Assembly (NCBI RefSeq): GCF_900545795.1
Contig: NZ_URAR01000008.1
Coordinates: 34,272-98,271, forward strand
From: an uncultured Veillonella sp.
GTDB lineage: Bacteria > Bacillota > Negativicutes > Veillonellales > Veillonellaceae
DNA: 64,000 nucleotides
Direction: 5' to 3'
In this document: positions 9,031-17,897 of the stretch, piece by piece
How the letters are laid out: each line of letters opens with the position of its first letter
How positions within the stretch are numbered: the stretch's first letter is position 1
Made by a program: the position numbers and the translations under genes
The notes under the pieces: generated by a model
Database searches by the model: none
What the model saw: only the letters and a program-made list of their open reading frames with translations
What the model was told of the DNA's origin: nothing

Positions 9031-10701
9031 ATGTACAGCGATATTGAAATTGCACAAGCCAACCAGATGGAACCGATTACGAAGATTGCTGATAAATGCG
9101 GCATTTTACCAGAAGAATTGGAACAATATGGTCATTACAAAGCCAAAGTATCCTTAGATATTTTAAAACGCTTGAAAGATAGACCAGATGGCAAACTTGT
9201 ACTCGTAACGGCGATTACACCTACACCAGCAGGGGAAGGTAAATCTACTACGTCCATTGGCCTAGCACAAGCTCTTAATAAAATTGGTAAGAATACAGTT
9301 GTTGCTCTACGTGAACCATCCTTAGGCCCTGTATTTGGTATTAAAGGCGGTGCTGCTGGCGGCGGTTATGCTCAAGTAGTTCCTATGGATGATATTAATC
9401 TTCATTTCACTGGCGATATGCATGCGATTACAGCGGCTAATAATTTATTGTCTGCTATGATTGATAATCATGTGCACCAAGGCAATGAATTAAATATTGA
9501 TGTGCGTCAAATCTCTTGGCGCCGCGTTATGGACATGAATGACCGTGCGCTTCGTCAAGTCGTTGTTGGCTTAGGCGGCAAAGTATGTGGCTTCCCTCGT
9601 GAAGATGGCTTTATGATTACTGTAGCCTCTGAAATTATGGCAGCTCTTTGTCTCGCAACAAGTCTGGAAGACTTAAAAGAACGCTTTGGCCGCATTGTTA
9701 TTGGTTCTAATCTCAGTGGTGATCCTGTATATGTACATCAATTAGGTTGTGAAGGGGCTATGGCACTTCTTATGAAAGATGCAATTAAGCCAAATCTTGT
9801 GCAAACCTTAGAACATACACCAGCGGTTGTACATGGCGGTCCATTTGCTAATATTGCTCATGGCTGTAACTCCATTTTAGCGACTAAATTAGCTTTAAAA
9901 TTAGGTGACATTGTAGTTACAGAAGCAGGCTTTGGTGCTGATCTTGGAGCTGAAAAATTCCTAGATATTAAATGTCATTATGGTGATATTTTCCCTAATG
10001 CAGTAGTAGTGGTAGCTACTATTCGTGCCCTTAAAATGCATGGTGGCGTAAAGAAACAAGATCTTAATGAAGAAAATGTAGCCGCTGTTGATGCAGGCTT
10101 TGTAAATCTTGCTAAACAAGTAGAAAATATCCGTGGTTATGGTTTACCTGTTCTTGTCGCTATCAACAAATTCTCTTCTGATACGCAAGCTGAAGTCGAC
10201 TTACTCCTTAAAAAATGTAACGAATACGGCGTTGATGTAAGTCTCAACGAATGTTGGGAAAAAGGCGGCGACGGTGGTATCGACATGGCTAAACAAGTAG
10301 CGGCTATTATTGAAAAATCTGACGTGCCTGCTAAGATGATGTATGATGTGAATGAAACAATTCCAGCAAAAATCACTCATATTGTTCAAAAAATTTATGG
10401 TGGTGATGGTGTAGAATTCACGGCTAATGCGAAAAAACAGATTGCTCAGTTAGAAGCTTGGGGCTTAGATAAATTGCCAGTATGTATTGCAAAAACACAA
10501 TACTCCTTGAGTGATAATCCAGATTTATTAGGTGCTCCATCCAATTTCACTATTAATGTACAAGATGTGCGTGTAGCGAATGGTGCAGGCTTTATTGTAT
10601 GCCGCACTAGCAATATTATGGTAATGCCAGGCCTACCTAAAGCGCCAGCAGCTCTTAAAATGGACATCGACACTGATGGCAAAATTACAGGTTTATTCTA
10701 A
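9031..10701 (+). CDS. fhs: Formate--tetrahydrofolate ligase
   Basis: Makes 10-formyl-tetrahydrofolate from formate, ATP and tetrahydrofolate in the cytoplasm. The 556 residues match the family. The P-loop-like TPTPAGEGKSTTSIGLAQAL lies near residue 65 and is followed by REPSLGPVFGIKGGAAGGGYAQV split between conserved folate- and formate-site loops; the C-terminal PGLPKAPAAL is also typical. The ribosome site AGGAGG precedes the ATG. Its position next to the formate dehydrogenase cluster and the cyclohydrolase gene indicates use of formate as a one-carbon donor for purines and other products. Confidence 0.97.
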   Translation: MYSDIEIAQANQMEPITKIADKCGILPEELEQYGHYKAKVSLDILKRLKDRPDGKLVLVTAITPTPAGEGKSTTSIGLAQALNKIGKNTVVALREPSLGPVFGIKGGAAGGGYAQVVPMDDINLHFTGDMHAITAANNLLSAMIDNHVHQGNELNIDVRQISWRRVMDMNDRALRQVVVGLGGKVCGFPREDGFMITVASEIMAALCLATSLEDLKERFGRIVIGSNLSGDPVYVHQLGCEGAMALLMKDAIKPNLVQTLEHTPAVVHGGPFANIAHGCNSILATKLALKLGDIVVTEAGFGADLGAEKFLDIKCHYGDIFPNAVVVVATIRALKMHGGVKKQDLNEENVAAVDAGFVNLAKQVENIRGYGLPVLVAINKFSSDTQAEVDLLLKKCNEYGVDVSLNECWEKGGDGGIDMAKQVAAIIEKSDVPAKMMYDVNETIPAKITHIVQKIYGGDGVEFTANAKKQIAQLEAWGLDKLPVCIAKTQYSLSDNPDLLGAPSNFTINVQDVRVANGAGFIVCRTSNIMVMPGLPKAPAALKMDIDTDGKITGLF

Positions 10702-10765
10702 GCATTGAAAAAAGCTTGAAAAATTCTGATAGAGTGAAGGATAGAGTGAACTAAAACATATATGG

Positions 10766-10809
10766 AAGCCCTATGCTAGGTGCGAGTTAGCCATGGCATA
10801 GGGCTTTTT
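10766..10809 (+). terminator. Intrinsic terminator after fhs
   Basis: AAGCCCTATGC at 10766-10776 pairs with GCATAGGGCTT at 10796-10806, followed by TTTTTATAAA. Confidence 0.88.
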
Positions 10810-10849
10810 ATAAATAGGGCTATATAAATAGTAAAAAGGAGTTAAAACC

Positions 10850-11470
10850 ATGGCAATTAAAGACTTAACAGTACATACATTTATCGAAAATACAGGCTCT
10901 AGCGAACCCACCCCAGGTGGTGGCAGTGTGGCAGCTTTAACGGCATCCTCTGCAGCTGCGTTGATTGAAATGGTAGCAAACTTAACTTTGGGGAAAGAGA
11001 AATTTAAGGCAGTCGAAGCAGAAATGCAAGCAATTCAAAAGGAAACGAGTCAACTAAAACAGGACTTTTTAGATATGATCGATGAAGATTGCGCCGCTTT
11101 TAATGAAATTATGGCAGCCTATAAATTGCCAAAAAATACTGATGAAGAAAAGACAGCTCGCCAAGCGGCCATTCAAGGGGCTAGTAAAGGGGCGGCATTG
11201 GCTCCTTTTAAAATTGGAGAAACTGCGTTGTCATTGTTTGATTTAGCAGAAGCCGTTATTAAACGAGGTAATCCTATGCTTGTAACCGATGGTGCTGTAG
11301 CTGTTATTAATGCTAGAGCAGCCGTAAAAGCAGCATTTTATAATGTAAAGATTAACTTAGGCAGCATTAAGGATGAAGAATTTGTAGCATCTTTAAAGGT
11401 TAAGATGGAGCAAATGGAACAGACTGCTGATATGCGCGAGCAGGAATTACTAGGACTGGTAGCATTATAA
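10850..11470 (+). CDS. fchA: FchA-type methenyltetrahydrofolate cyclohydrolase / cyclodeaminase-fold protein
   Basis: 206-residue all-helical protein of the FTCD cyclodeaminase family, with the diagnostic N-terminal segment EPTPGGGSVAALTASSAAAL at residues 19-38. Stand-alone members act as methenyltetrahydrofolate cyclohydrolase (FchA) in clostridia or as formimino-tetrahydrofolate cyclodeaminase in histidine breakdown. Next to fhs, and with no histidine-degradation genes in view, the cyclohydrolase role is favoured. A terminator separates it from fhs, so it has its own promoter or relies on read-through. AAAAGGAG precedes the ATG. Confidence 0.85.
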   Translation: MAIKDLTVHTFIENTGSSEPTPGGGSVAALTASSAAALIEMVANLTLGKEKFKAVEAEMQAIQKETSQLKQDFLDMIDEDCAAFNEIMAAYKLPKNTDEEKTARQAAIQGASKGAALAPFKIGETALSLFDLAEAVIKRGNPMLVTDGAVAVINARAAVKAAFYNVKINLGSIKDEEFVASLKVKMEQMEQTADMREQELLGLVAL

Positions 11471-11573
11471 GTGGATAGTGCTGTGAGGGAAATAGTTTAA
11501 GCATAATAGTTTAAGCATAATATTTTAGATATTAAATTAGATACCATATAGCTAAAGAGTGATAAAAAATAAT

Positions 11574-11605
11574 AAAAAGTACTAACGAAAGTTAGTACTT
11601 TTTTT
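11574..11605 (+). terminator. Intrinsic terminator after fchA
   Basis: A 13-bp perfect stem (AAAAAGTACTAAC with its complement) closed by a GAAA tetraloop and followed by a run of T. Confidence 0.92.
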
Positions 11606-12168
11606 GTGCTTATGAGGGGGAGATAGCAAATATAGTATTATCGATCTCAACTTAGTTTAGTTGTTAAAAAATATAGAGAGAATGATGAAAATAATATTCA
11701 ATTAATAAAATGTGCGATTTTACATAAAATTTACTGTGTATATATATTTACTTTACAATGATTAAAAAATCATTAAATCAGAAAAATAAGATATATTTAT
11801 TTTGGTTGCAAAATACAAATAATCGATAGTTAATATAGGGATTTACCTGTAATGATAATTTTTTGTCTAATTTTGGTATAGATGTGACGAGTTTTAATAC
11901 TGATAATAAAGATTCGTAATGTAAAACTTGAAAAATTAAATAAAAAAACATAAAAGTTTAAAAATTAAAATTTATAAACAAGATTAATATTGCATGAAAA
12001 TACTAATTTATGGTAATCTAAATTCATGAAAACTATATTGATAAAAATAAATAAGTTAAACGTTAATTAATTAAATAAAATAATTAATGAATGATGAATT
12101 AACGTTGGACAGTAAAATTTCTTTATTAATAAAACAAATGGATGAGAATTAAGTTAGGAGGATGTTTA
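11606..12168. other. AT-rich intergenic region upstream of the first adhesin
   Basis: About 560 bp, very AT-rich, without a supported ORF. It must hold the promoter for the adhesin; no single -35/-10 pair stands out. It includes the inverted repeat listed separately. A small repeat of TAGTTTAAGCATAA lies just before it at 11493-11522. Confidence 0.5.
12059..12106 (+). promoter_or_regulatory. Inverted repeat upstream of the YadA-like adhesin
   Basis: AACGTTAATT at 12059-12068 and its exact complement AATTAACGTT at 12097-12106 flank 28 bp of A/T, ending 62 bp before the start codon. Candidate operator or leader hairpin for the adhesin gene. Confidence 0.4.
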
Positions 12169-14574
12169 ATGAGTACTGAATTAAACAAAAAACAAATGAA
12201 ACGTTTTGCAGCTTTAGCCGTGGCAGCAGGTTTATTGGGAAGTAGCAATGTAATCGCTGCAGATCCAGATAATGTATTGAAGGGCACAGGCACTGGGCTG
12301 GCTGTAGGTGCTACGGCGGATACAGGCGATAATTCTAATGCTACAGCAGTCGGTGATAAAGCGAAAGCTACTGCAGGGGCGACAGTAGCTATCGGTAGTG
12401 GTGCACAAGCTACTTCTGGTTTTGCTGTAGCTATTGGTGGTAGTAGTACTAAAGCATTAGGAAGCCAGTCGATTGCAATTGGCTCTACAGCAAATACTAA
12501 TGCTTCAGCTACACAGTCCGTAGCGCTTGGGCAGCGCGCAAGAGCATGGAATGTAGGCGCTGTTTCTTTAGGTAGCTATGCTACAGCTTCAGGTTTACAT
12601 GCTACAAGTGTTGGTTATTATTCTCAAGCAACTGGCAGTCAATCAGTTGCTATGGGGATATCTTCTGTTGCTCAAAATGCTCATGATACAGCTGTTGGTG
12701 CAGGGGCTAGAGCTATTGGTGGTGTTACTGTCGCATTAGGGGGCGGCAGCTTGGCGGCTCAAAATCAGGCTATTGCTGTAGGGGGCAATGCTAATGTAAG
12801 TGCTACATCTCATAGTGGCATTGCTATTGGTAGCCAAGCATATGTGGGAAAACCTGATGAGAAACATCCAACAGTGGTACAACCAGAAGCTGAACCAGAA
12901 GATAAAGACTATACTGTAGATTACACGATTGGTGAAAAATATGATGTACAACCAATTGATGATACTGTATCTACTACACCAGGTTTAGAAACTAAGAACT
13001 CTATTGCTATTGGTTTACAAGCTAAATCCTTTGGCCTTCAAACTTTGGCTATGGGTGCTGGTTCTGAAGCTCATGATTCTAATTCCGTTGCCGTAGGGCC
13101 AGCAGCAATTGCTAAAGGCAATTATGCCATTGCTATTGGTCAACAATCACGTACAGCTTTTGACAATACCGTGGCGATTGGTCACTATACGGAAGCTCGT
13201 GGTGAACAATCTACAGCACTTGGTTACTATTCTCGCGTAAGTGGTAAGAATAATACGGCATTAGGTGATTATTCTCGTCTAGAAGGCGTATCTGACTCTG
13301 TGGCCGTAGGTTCTCATTCTCGTTCGTTATTAAATAATTCTGTTGCCTTAGGTAAAGATTCTTTGGCAGCACCTAGTACAGACTTTAACAATAAAGCGTA
13401 TTTAAGTGATGAAGATTTCAATGTATCACAAGGTGTTGTATCTGTAGGTAATGTGGCTTATTCTGTAGGTTCTGGTGATGATAAAAAAGATATTGCCGTA
13501 AATAATCGCCGCATCATCAATGTAGCAGGTGGTTTTGCTGATACAGATGCTGTTAACGTTGCGCAATTACGTACCTTAGCAGACCGTGTAGTGCCAATTT
13601 ATTCTGGTGGCTCTACTTCAGGTGATACTTACAAATCTGGTAATACAATCAACAGTACAGGTACATTAAATACATTAGCCTTTGATTTTGGTGAAGGCCT
13701 TAAAGCACAAGAAGTAGGCGCTGATAATGATAAACGCGTATTAGTGACTCTAGATAAAGAATATATTGACCAAAATCCTGATCTTAAAGGAGAAAAGGGT
13801 GAAAAAGGTGACACCGGCGCACAAGGCCCTCAAGGTCCACAAGGAGATGCTGGCCCTAAAGGTGATACTGGTGAAACTGGTCCTAAAGGTGACACCGGCG
13901 CACAAGGCCCACAAGGAGAAGCTGGTCCTAAAGGCGATAATGGTGAAACTGGCCCTAAAGGTGATAAAGGTGAAACTGGTGCACAAGGTCCTAAGGGCGA
14001 TACAGGGGCACCAGGACAAGATGCTCCAACTAATGCGCCAAACACTAGTGGATTAACAATCTCGGGTGGCCCAACAATTACTAAGGATTTAGTCGATGTA
14101 AATGGTCAACAAATCCATGGTGTGGCCGATGGTACTGCTTGGAATGATGCCGTTAATGTAGGTCAATTACGTGGCGTTGAGTCCAAATTAAATAAGAAAA
14201 TTGAAAAGACTGGTGCAATGAGTGCGGCTTTAGCAGCTCTTAATGGCACTTATGATTTAGATTATAAGAAAACAGCAATTAATGCAGGTCTTGGCTATTA
14301 TAAAGGTGAATCTGCTATTGCTTTAGGTGTAGCACATCGCTTGAATGAAGATGTACGTTTAAGTGCAGGCTTAGCGTATAGCGGTAATAGCGACACTATG
14401 GTAAATGCTGGTATTTCTTGGGCTGTTGGCAGTGCGCCTAATGCAAGTGTTAACATCCGCGAAGAAAATAAAGAGCTTCGTGGTCGTTTAGAAACGTATG
14501 AAGCACGTTTAGAAGCACAACAGGCTGAAATTAATGAATTAAGAGCTTTAGTACAACAAAGCTTACAAAAATAA
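12169..14574 (+). CDS. YadA-like trimeric autotransporter adhesin with collagen-like segment
   Basis: Outer-membrane adhesin of 801 residues. Order: Sec signal peptide (about residues 1-31, cut near NVIAA); YadA head repeats of the form xAIGxxAxA from about 50 to 420, broken by an acidic Pro/Glu insert near 225-265; a neck/HANS-type segment INVAGGFADTDAVNVAQLR near 450; a run of 26 uninterrupted Gly-X-Y triplets at residues 541-618; a second DAVNVGQLR neck near 660; the YadA anchor (about 665-755) that forms the trimeric 12-strand barrel; and a short coiled coil (about 764-801) after the barrel. Most YadA proteins end at the last barrel strand, so that tail is unusual. The start at 12169 follows AGGAGG; an upstream in-frame ATG at 12142 lacks a site. 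No ESPR segment is present. Confidence 0.92.
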   Translation: MSTELNKKQMKRFAALAVAAGLLGSSNVIAADPDNVLKGTGTGLAVGATADTGDNSNATAVGDKAKATAGATVAIGSGAQATSGFAVAIGGSSTKALGSQSIAIGSTANTNASATQSVALGQRARAWNVGAVSLGSYATASGLHATSVGYYSQATGSQSVAMGISSVAQNAHDTAVGAGARAIGGVTVALGGGSLAAQNQAIAVGGNANVSATSHSGIAIGSQAYVGKPDEKHPTVVQPEAEPEDKDYTVDYTIGEKYDVQPIDDTVSTTPGLETKNSIAIGLQAKSFGLQTLAMGAGSEAHDSNSVAVGPAAIAKGNYAIAIGQQSRTAFDNTVAIGHYTEARGEQSTALGYYSRVSGKNNTALGDYSRLEGVSDSVAVGSHSRSLLNNSVALGKDSLAAPSTDFNNKAYLSDEDFNVSQGVVSVGNVAYSVGSGDDKKDIAVNNRRIINVAGGFADTDAVNVAQLRTLADRVVPIYSGGSTSGDTYKSGNTINSTGTLNTLAFDFGEGLKAQEVGADNDKRVLVTLDKEYIDQNPDLKGEKGEKGDTGAQGPQGPQGDAGPKGDTGETGPKGDTGAQGPQGEAGPKGDNGETGPKGDKGETGAQGPKGDTGAPGQDAPTNAPNTSGLTISGGPTITKDLVDVNGQQIHGVADGTAWNDAVNVGQLRGVESKLNKKIEKTGAMSAALAALNGTYDLDYKKTAINAGLGYYKGESAIALGVAHRLNEDVRLSAGLAYSGNSDTMVNAGISWAVGSAPNASVNIREENKELRGRLETYEARLEAQQAEINELRALVQQSLQK

Positions 14575-14594
14575 AAAGAAGAGAGAACATATAA

Positions 14595-14631
14595 AAAATG
14601 CTGTAGTTCTATTTAAGAACTACAGCATTTT
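14595..14631 (+). terminator. Intrinsic terminator after the first adhesin
   Basis: A 16-bp perfect stem (14595-14610 with 14616-14631) and a 5-nt loop. The stem ends in TTTT on + and, by symmetry, on -; the T run is short, so it may serve either direction. Confidence 0.75.
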
Positions 14632-14639
14632 GACTATAA

Positions 14640-14680
14640 GGCGACTTGATATTCATTTTATCAAGCCGCCTTATTTTTAT
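14640..14680. terminator. Second terminator between converging genes
   Basis: GGCGACTTGAT and ATCAAGCCGCC pair with a single mismatch (a G-U pair on the - strand transcript), followed on + by TTATTTTTATAG. It lies immediately beyond the cupin gene and can stop - strand transcription as well. Confidence 0.65.
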
Positions 14681-14709
14681 AGAGTGTCTATTTTTAAATT
14701 TTAAACTTT

Positions 14710-15204
14710 TTATTTCTTTTCAGGTTGTGGATGATTTAACGCATAGGTATCATTTTGAGCAATAATATCCAAGAATACAAGTGGCTCTTCCTTTTCATTG
14801 CGCAATGCATGACCTTGACCAGGGCGTGCAATAGTAATGTCACCGGCTTTTACAACAGTTTCTTTGCCTGTGCCATCCATGAAGATACCTTCGCCAGAAA
14901 CGATGATATAGGTGTCTTCATTTACACCATGTGTGTGGAGACCAATGGATGCACCTTTTTCTAACGTCATCCAGCCGATTTCTTTGATGGCCGCTTCTTT
15001 AGAAGCTTGGTCACGTGTAAAGGAGAACTTACCAAATAAAGTCCCTTCACCTTTAGCTACATTTTGCTTATCAAGAGTGATGAGCTGATCTTTTGGATAA
15101 TATTGCTCATCTGGAGCAAATTGAGTTTGCTCAGCAGCTAGTGCTGTACCTGTAGCGAGAACACCAGCCAATGCTAATACAGCTGTTAATTTTCTTAATT
15201 TCAT
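14710..15204 (-). CDS. Secreted single-domain cupin protein
   Basis: 164 residues with a Sec signal peptide (hydrophobic core about residues 7-24, cut after ALAA), so it is exported to the periplasm. The rest is one cupin barrel: cupin motif 1 is seen as GLHTHGVNEDTYIIVSGEG near residue 90 and motif 2 as PGQGHALRN near 130. The His residues would bind a metal. The substrate is not deducible; periplasmic cupins of this kind are often of unknown role. The start at 15204 follows AAGGAGG on the - strand; an upstream in-frame ATG would place extra residues before the signal peptide. It is monocistronic and convergent with the adhesin. Confidence 0.8.
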   Translation of the reverse strand: MKLRKLTAVLALAGVLATGTALAAEQTQFAPDEQYYPKDQLITLDKQNVAKGEGTLFGKFSFTRDQASKEAAIKEIGWMTLEKGASIGLHTHGVNEDTYIIVSGEGIFMDGTGKETVVKAGDITIARPGQGHALRNEKEEPLVFLDIIAQNDTYALNHPQPEKK

Positions 15205-15234
15205 ACAATTCCTCCTTACAAACCTAATCATTAA

Positions 15235-15250
15235 TTGCCTTACTAGGCAA
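15235..15250 (-). promoter_or_regulatory. Palindrome upstream of the cupin gene
   Basis: TTGCCT-TACT-AGGCAA, a 6-bp perfect inverted repeat with 4-bp spacer, 31-46 bp upstream of the cupin start. It fits an operator for a dimeric repressor or a short leader hairpin. Confidence 0.35.
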
Positions 15251-15414
15251 GTCAGCGTTTGTCATATTTACTCATTGTTTTAGAAAGTGATTGCACTATT
15301 CACAAAATGAACTATGCCTTGAATTAATAGTAAATATGCAAATTGTTAATGTAAGTATAATCCTATTTAATGCAGATGACAAGAGTTTAATGAACATTAG
15401 TAGTTCTTAGCATA

Positions 15415-15509
15415 TTTATAAAAAGATGTTTCAACATATTTATAAAAGCTGTTTAAGCAAGTTTATAAAAATATGCTCAAGCTAATTTATAAAAATATGT
15501 TTAAACAAG
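15415..15509. repeat. Four tandem units of about 24 bp upstream of the pilus operon
   Basis: Units begin with TTTATAAAA at 15415, 15439, 15462 and 15486 and continue as ATGTTTAAGCAAG with variations. The wider gap (15205-15751, about 550 bp) has no supported ORF and should contain the pilus operon promoter, which is not clear by eye. Confidence 0.75.
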
Positions 15510-15751
15510 CATATGTGCTCTGTTGAGCATACTCATCTTATTAAGCCGCTTTTATAGGGGAAATTTTAGTTTTAACGAATCCTGTAAGCAGAGGCTACTA
15601 TTGAAAAAGTCTAGTACGATAAAGTCTAATGTGACGGAGTTGGTGCGATAGAATGCTGACTATAGGTTGATTATAGTATGAAGCGTTATAGTATGAAAAT
15701 CATAGTTATACAAAAAGTAGCCATACATTAAGTTAGTACAGGGGGATTTTG

Positions 15752-16765
15752 ATGTTTCAAGTGGAATTTGAGTTAGATCGGATTATTAAGGAGGCTATAG
15801 AATTAAAAGCTAGCGATATTCATTTTGATGCAGCACCTGCGGCCTTACTTATTCGCCTAAGAATACATGGAAGTCTTCAAATTAAAGAGGAAATACCGCG
15901 AGGCCGAGCTGAGCAATTAATTAATCGTATTAAAATTCTCAGTGGCATGGATATAGGCGAAAAGCGATTGCCTCAAGATGGTCGCTGGTCGTGGACCGAT
16001 AAGGGGGATTCTCCCTCTTATATGCTTCGCGTGTCATCGTTGCCCTCTGTATATGGGGAGACGATTGTTTGCCGCATAGTGGGCAATGAAAATTGCTATA
16101 AAAATTTACGTCAATTAGGCATGAGCGAAGCGCTTTATGCATTGGTCAGTGATACCTTAAAACGGCCTCATGGTCTATTGTTAGTCAGTGGTCCTACAGG
16201 TTCAGGGAAAACCTCTACTTTATATGCCTTATTGCGTTTATTACATGTAGTGGAAGAGAATGTAATTTCCCTAGAAAATCCTGTTGAAGCCGATATTCCA
16301 GGGGCCATACAGGTACAGATTAATTCGAAAATTGGCTATACCTTTCCTTATGCTTTGCGTGCAGTTCTTAGACAAGACCCAGATACTATTATGGTGGGAG
16401 AGATTCGTGATGTAGAAACTGCTGAACTAGCAGTTCAAGCTGCCTTGACGGGGCATCGCGTGTTGGCCACGATACATACTAATGATGCGGTAGGCGTAAG
16501 AGAACGTTTATTAGATATGGGTATTCCCGACTATTTAGTACGTGCCACTTTATTGGGCGCTTTAGCCCAGCGATTAGTACGGATTAAGACTGAAGAAGGC
16601 CATAGTCGTAAGGCAATTTATGAATTTCTTAAAATTCCGAGCAAAAATGTTAATTGGCAGGCATTAGACCAGTATGTAAAACCTACCTTACAGGAATCTG
16701 GTGAAGACTTGCTGCGACAAGGGCTTACTACGAAAGACGAATTGCAGCGAGTAGGTTTAACATGA
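15752..16765 (+). CDS. pilB: Type IV pilus assembly ATPase PilB (GspE family)
   Basis: Cytoplasmic hexameric ATPase that drives pilus extension. The 337-residue protein has the Walker A motif GPTGSGKT at about residue 147, an Asp box ENPVE, Walker B IMVGEIRD and the His box ATIHTND. It is short for PilB: the N-terminal N1 domain is missing and the tetracysteine zinc motif of GspE is not seen, as in ComGA-like ATPases. The start is ATG 15752 behind GGGGGA; a TTG at 15749 is possible. It is the first gene of a colinear pilus operon running to about 24.5 kb. Confidence 0.9.
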   Translation: MFQVEFELDRIIKEAIELKASDIHFDAAPAALLIRLRIHGSLQIKEEIPRGRAEQLINRIKILSGMDIGEKRLPQDGRWSWTDKGDSPSYMLRVSSLPSVYGETIVCRIVGNENCYKNLRQLGMSEALYALVSDTLKRPHGLLLVSGPTGSGKTSTLYALLRLLHVVEENVISLENPVEADIPGAIQVQINSKIGYTFPYALRAVLRQDPDTIMVGEIRDVETAELAVQAALTGHRVLATIHTNDAVGVRERLLDMGIPDYLVRATLLGALAQRLVRIKTEEGHSRKAIYEFLKIPSKNVNWQALDQYVKPTLQESGEDLLRQGLTTKDELQRVGLT

Positions 16766-16820
16766 ATTAGTGCGAGTGAGGGACGGTAACATGAGTTAGA
16801 GCGGAGAACGAGGCATATGT

Positions 16821-17864
16821 ATGTTATATCCTATGTTAGATTGGGCTATTAAATATAGAGCTACAGATATTCATTTAGAATACGGCGGAGAGCCACGATT
16901 TCGGTTAGGTGCAGATTTAGTGAAATTAGAGGAGTTAAGTGCGCAGCATACTTACAAAGAAAATGGTCCCGAAATGCCATCTCGTACTTCTACGATACAA
17001 GTTGATGAATGCATATTTTCTCAGCTTATTGAGGTTTGTCATGGGGACTTACATATGGTAGATGGTGCATTTTCTTATGGGGATATACGAGTTCGTGTAC
17101 ATCTCTTTAAGGCGCAAGAGATACAATGTGGCACATTGCGCCTTTTATATAATGGAGATTTACAATTACCAGACGATGAGGAAGGTGAACTATTAAAGAA
17201 ATTAGCGCTATTAAAAGAGGGCTTAGTCATTATTAGTGGACCCACTGGTTCAGGTAAATCCTTTGCGCTGGCGAGCTGTATTCAGCACATTAACTTGTGT
17301 GAATCAAGGCATATTGTGACCTTGGAGGATCCTATTGAGTTTGTCTTCTCCAACCAGAAGAGTTTGATACATCAGCGCCAATTAGGGCAAGATGTGAGCT
17401 CTATGGCTTTAGGAATAAAAGAAGCGTTACGGCAAGATCCTGATGTAATTATGATTGGTGAATTGCGTGATCGTCCTACTTTAGAGGCCGCCTTACATGC
17501 GGCAGAAACAGGGCATTTAGTATTTGCCACCTTGCATACACAACGAGCTGTAATGGCGATTAACCGTATAATTTCTATTTTTCCAGGGGAACAACAAGAA
17601 GAGGTGCGGTCTCAATTATCTCAAGTGCTGAGAGCCGTTATATGTCAACGGTTGGTAAGAAAAAATAATCAATTTATAACAGTAAGGGATATTTTATTAA
17701 ATAATTCGGCAGTAGCTAATTTAATCCGTCAACGAAAAGAACCGCAAATTGTATCTATCCAAGAAATGCAGCGCCCCATGCAAACTATGGAAATGGCTGT
17801 AGCTAAGTTGCAATATAATTGGGGGCACTGTGAAGAGTTAGAGGCAGTTCTAGAGGATATATAG
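16821..17864 (+). CDS. pilT: Type IV pilus retraction ATPase PilT
   Basis: 347-residue GspE/PilT-family ATPase. Walker A GPTGSGKS lies near residue 140, the Asp box is TLEDPIEFV, Walker B is IMIGELRD and the His box is FATLHTQRA. The GELRD and EDPIE forms and the overall length are typical of PilT, the retraction motor used in twitching and DNA uptake. An extra stretch near residues 40-60 interrupts the N-terminal PAS-like domain. It lies 55 bp after pilB. Confidence 0.88.
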   Translation: MLYPMLDWAIKYRATDIHLEYGGEPRFRLGADLVKLEELSAQHTYKENGPEMPSRTSTIQVDECIFSQLIEVCHGDLHMVDGAFSYGDIRVRVHLFKAQEIQCGTLRLLYNGDLQLPDDEEGELLKKLALLKEGLVIISGPTGSGKSFALASCIQHINLCESRHIVTLEDPIEFVFSNQKSLIHQRQLGQDVSSMALGIKEALRQDPDVIMIGELRDRPTLEAALHAAETGHLVFATLHTQRAVMAINRIISIFPGEQQEEVRSQLSQVLRAVICQRLVRKNNQFITVRDILLNNSAVANLIRQRKEPQIVSIQEMQRPMQTMEMAVAKLQYNWGHCEELEAVLEDI

Positions 17865-17897
17865 AGTTGGCATATTCGAGGAGGTGAGGTACAAGGT

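Noticed and set aside
13766..14056. Alternative + frame and two - strand ORFs in the collagen-like region
   Set aside because: They are shadows produced by the repetitive Gly-X-Y coding; only the adhesin frame has the signal peptide, anchor and ribosome site.
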